A DNA stretch of 64,000 nt, taken from the NCBI GenBank assembly GCA_963790585.1, contig CAWBOY010000003.1:372001-436000 (forward strand), in the 5' to 3' direction. The notes beneath the pieces are model-generated. The model ran no database searches. It saw only the letters and a list, made by a program, of their open reading frames with translations, and was not told the origin of the DNA. This DNA is from CAWBOY01 sp963790585 (GTDB lineage Bacteria > Planctomycetota > Planctomycetia > Gemmatales > Gemmataceae). The position numbers and the translations under genes were made by a program. How positions within the stretch are numbered: the stretch's first letter is position 1; each line of letters starts with the position of its first letter. Positions 61,634 to 64,000 of this stretch are shown here, one piece after another.

Positions 61634-63442
61634 ATGAACTTGCTAACACGTTGGATCCTTCTGGTTTTACCCGCCTCCGCTGCCATGTGGCATGTGCTGC
61701 TGTTTGTCGCCTTCGATGCCCCGCCACCTAAGGCCAATTCCACCATCTTCGGCCCGAACGTGTTCGTGTTCGACCCAAAAATGCCCGCCGCCGACGTGGA
61801 AAAAGCCGCGAATGACATCTTTTCAAAGATGGAGACCAACCACTTCGGTCCCGAGCGCTATGCACTGCTCTTTAAGCCGGGCACGTATAAGGTGGACTTT
61901 AAGGTGGGCTTCTACACCCACGTGGCGGGCCTGGGACGAAACCCCGACGACGTGCTGATTGACGGGGCCTTGACCATCAACGCCAAATGGGCCGACGGCA
62001 AGGCCCTGGACAACTTTTGGCGGACTGTGGAGAACCTCGCCATCCTGCCGTCGTCCGACGTGCCGTGGAAGAATACGAAGGGCGTGACCCGGATCGCCAT
62101 TTCTCAGGCCGCCCCCTTGCGCCGACTGCACGTTAAGGGCGAGCTGCAGCTTTTCGATTGGGGCTCCAAGGGAAACGTGGGATATGCCAGCGGCGGGTTT
62201 CTGGCCGACTCGGTCGTCAACGGCAAGGTCGTTCCCGCCTCGCAGCAACAGTGGCTCTCCCGCAACAGCAAATGGTCCGAGTGGAGCAATGCTGTTTGGA
62301 ACATGGTCTTCGTGGGCTGTGAGAACACCCCCAAAGGGACGTTCCCGAACCCGCCTTATACAGTCGTGGACAAGACGCCCGTCATTCGGGAAAAGCCTTA
62401 TATCTTTCTCGACAGCTCCGGCGAATACTGCGTCTTCGTTCCAGCGCTCCAAACGAACACTAGGGGCGTTAGTTGGCTCAACGGCCCGACGCCCGGCGAA
62501 GCGATTCCCATCGATCGCTTCTACATCGCCCAGCCGAAAGAGGCGACTGCCGAGCGCATCAATGCCGCTCTGGCCAAGGGTAAGCACATCCTGTTCACGC
62601 CGGGTGTTTATTCGCTCGATGACACCCTTCGTATCACCAAGCCCGATACCATTCTCTTCGGCCTCGGCGTGCCATCGCTGATGCCGACAAATGGCCTGCC
62701 GATTATCTCGGCGGCCGACGTGGGCGGCGTGAAAATCTCCGGCCTGATCCTCGACGCCGGTCCGGTCAAGTCGTCGACGCTCTTGGAGGTCGGTCCCGCG
62801 GAAAGCAAGGCCGATCACTCGACCAACCCCACTTTCCTCCATGACCTGACGGTGCGCACCGGCGGTCCCGCAGCAGGCAAGAACGACGTGGGCATCCAGA
62901 TCAACAGCAATAATGTCGTGGCGGACCAGCTGTGGATTTGGCGCGCGGACCACGGCGCCGGCGTCGGCTGGACGACCAACCCGACGAAGAACGGTCTGGT
63001 CGTCAACGGCAAGGACGTGACCATCTATGGCCTATTCAACGAGCACCACGAGGAGTACCAGACGGTCTGGAACGGCAACGGCGGCCGGATGTATATGTAC
63101 CAGTCGGAGATGCCGTATGACGTGCCCAACCAGAAGTCCTGGATGAGCGGTAAGACCAACGGCTTTGCCTCGTATAAGGTCGCCAACGGTGTGACCAATC
63201 ACGAGGCGTGGGGCGTGGGGGTGTATTGCTACTTCCGCGACACGCCCGTAAAGGCCAACTGCGCCATCGAGGCGCCCGCCGTCCCCGGAGTCAAGTTCCA
63301 CCACCTGACTACGGTCTGGCTAGACGGTCAGGCCGGCAGCGAGATCGCTCACATCATCAACACACTCGGCGATCGCGTTTTCGCGCCCAAGCCACCGGAA
63401 GCCATGCGGCGGACACTGATCGAGTTCCCTGGCGGAAAATAA
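61634..63442 (+). CDS. Secreted right-handed beta-helix-like protein
   Basis: The 602-aa product starts at MNLLTRWILLVLPASAA, a signal peptide (the upstream frame from 61457 is unlikely). Recurring short strands such as HVAGLGRNPDDVLIDGALTI, ITKPDTILFGLGVPSLMP, GVKISGLILDAGP and DVTIYGLFNEHHEEYQTVW fit a pectate-lyase-like beta helix. A conserved KNDVGIQINSNNVVADQLWI segment is present. A polysaccharide-binding or cleaving role is inferred; catalytic residues were not identified. Confidence 0.72.
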   Translation: MNLLTRWILLVLPASAAMWHVLLFVAFDAPPPKANSTIFGPNVFVFDPKMPAADVEKAANDIFSKMETNHFGPERYALLFKPGTYKVDFKVGFYTHVAGLGRNPDDVLIDGALTINAKWADGKALDNFWRTVENLAILPSSDVPWKNTKGVTRIAISQAAPLRRLHVKGELQLFDWGSKGNVGYASGGFLADSVVNGKVVPASQQQWLSRNSKWSEWSNAVWNMVFVGCENTPKGTFPNPPYTVVDKTPVIREKPYIFLDSSGEYCVFVPALQTNTRGVSWLNGPTPGEAIPIDRFYIAQPKEATAERINAALAKGKHILFTPGVYSLDDTLRITKPDTILFGLGVPSLMPTNGLPIISAADVGGVKISGLILDAGPVKSSTLLEVGPAESKADHSTNPTFLHDLTVRTGGPAAGKNDVGIQINSNNVVADQLWIWRADHGAGVGWTTNPTKNGLVVNGKDVTIYGLFNEHHEEYQTVWNGNGGRMYMYQSEMPYDVPNQKSWMSGKTNGFASYKVANGVTNHEAWGVGVYCYFRDTPVKANCAIEAPAVPGVKFHHLTTVWLDGQAGSEIAHIINTLGDRVFAPKPPEAMRRTLIEFPGGK

Positions 63443-63670
63443 CGACCACGGGCCTCAGGTCAAGCCGCGGCGTGGCCTGGTGGCGGATCTGTTCGCTTAC
63501 TATGTGGGACCCCTGCGACAAATATTCAGCGTCCTCGAATTTGCTTTCAGAGGCTGATCGGTTCAGCAATTGAATATATCGGCTCAAAGTAGCGGGTTAT
63601 TCCGATAATAATTGTTTGAGTGCTGATGTTTGGCCTGAATTAATCTTTTTGCTTTATGAGGAGATGTATC

Positions 63671-64000
63671 TTGAAGAAAATTCCGATGCTGGAAGGCCCT
63701 GACAAAACCACCGAAACTGCACAGAAATTGAAGAAAGCCAGGATATTGTCAAGGCTTCTTATCGCAACTTTCGCGCTGGCATGCGGAACATTACTTGGGT
63801 GGATGACGGCTAGCGGCCAATGGGTCGTCGTCGCTAATGCCCAGGAGAAAAAGGAGCCAACGATACAGCCACAGAACGCTTTGCCCCTGATTGCAGTATC
63901 TGGACTTAAGACGTTCGGCACGATGGGCAAACAAGTTTCGCCTTTGAGCATAGAAAAGGAAGCGGATCTTTTCCGATACGAAGGAAAAGGCTGTTTGACC
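63671..64000 (+). CDS. Exported protein, N-terminal part only
   Basis: The gene runs off the window end. A TTG at 63671, placed 7 bases after GAGGAG, is the likely start; ATG 63656 is an alternative. The N-terminus is charged (KKIPMLEGPDKTTE), then LSRLLIATFALACGTLLGWM forms a membrane or signal segment, followed by AQEKKEPT. N-termini like this occur on planctomycete arylsulfatase-type or other exported proteins, but the visible 110 residues do not identify the family. Confidence 0.55.
   Translation, partial: MKKIPMLEGPDKTTETAQKLKKARILSRLLIATFALACGTLLGWMTASGQWVVVANAQEKKEPTIQPQNALPLIAVSGLKTFGTMGKQVSPLSIEKEADLFRYEGKGCLT

Overview
The window looks like a chromosome segment from a planctomycete, most likely a Gemmataceae-type organism. 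Supporting features are a DUF1559 protein with a prepilin-like N-terminus, a DUF1080 protein, a DUF1571 protein, an FHA protein next to a membrane-anchored Ser/Thr kinase, a GYF_2-membrane protein, a large repeat protein with the N-terminal VERLEDRTVPS motif, an LptD-like outer-membrane protein and high GC. Many intergenic gaps carry dispersed palindromic repeats. No rRNA, tRNA or CRISPR array was recognised.

Layout. 1-2122: two head-to-tail copies of one insertion sequence, the first cut by the window edge. 2258-7528: GYF membrane protein, SWIM/SNF2 helicase (frameshifted), secreted protein, Uma2 nuclease. 7754-14508: a redox cluster of di-haem cytochrome b, membrane-anchored decahaem cytochrome c, a NuoE-NuoF fusion, and a NuoG/HoxU-like protein fused to two cyclic-nucleotide-binding domains and a DmsB/NrfC-like ferredoxin module. 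It converges on an FHA-GAF-class III cyclase (14612-16464), which suggests cAMP/cGMP control of electron flow. 16688-24106: M16 peptidase, repeat protein, LTxxQ protein, coiled-coil protein. 24265-28120: FHA protein, kinase, lipoprotein. 28264-32355: enoyl-CoA hydratase and AtuA_C pair, Gfo/Idh/MocA oxidoreductase, serine hydrolase. 32574-41254: a defence island with a cas4-like N-terminal relic, DUF433/PIN toxin-antitoxin pair, kinase-like protein, a four-gene restriction-modification operon, and a decayed csb2 (type I-G CRISPR Cas5/6) relic. 41884-51626: exported proteins, lipoprotein hydrolase, DUF1571 protein, a broken exported protein, DgkA and LptD. 51962-55440: DUF1080, SDR, TIM-barrel isomerase and zinc-type dehydrogenase on the minus strand, resembling a sugar oxidation/isomerisation set. 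55489-64000: DUF1559 protein, double thioredoxin protein, small anchored protein, caspase-like protein lacking its Cys, TrxA, a class II RNR tail relic, a beta-helix-like secreted protein and a partial exported protein.

The most notable points are the cyclic-nucleotide-gated NADH-to-multihaem redox cluster, relics of a type I-G CRISPR system on both sides of a restriction-modification operon, and about a dozen single-base frameshifts or stops in otherwise intact genes. The frameshifts look like either assembly indels or gene decay. All functional assignments come from reading motifs by eye; no database search was run.
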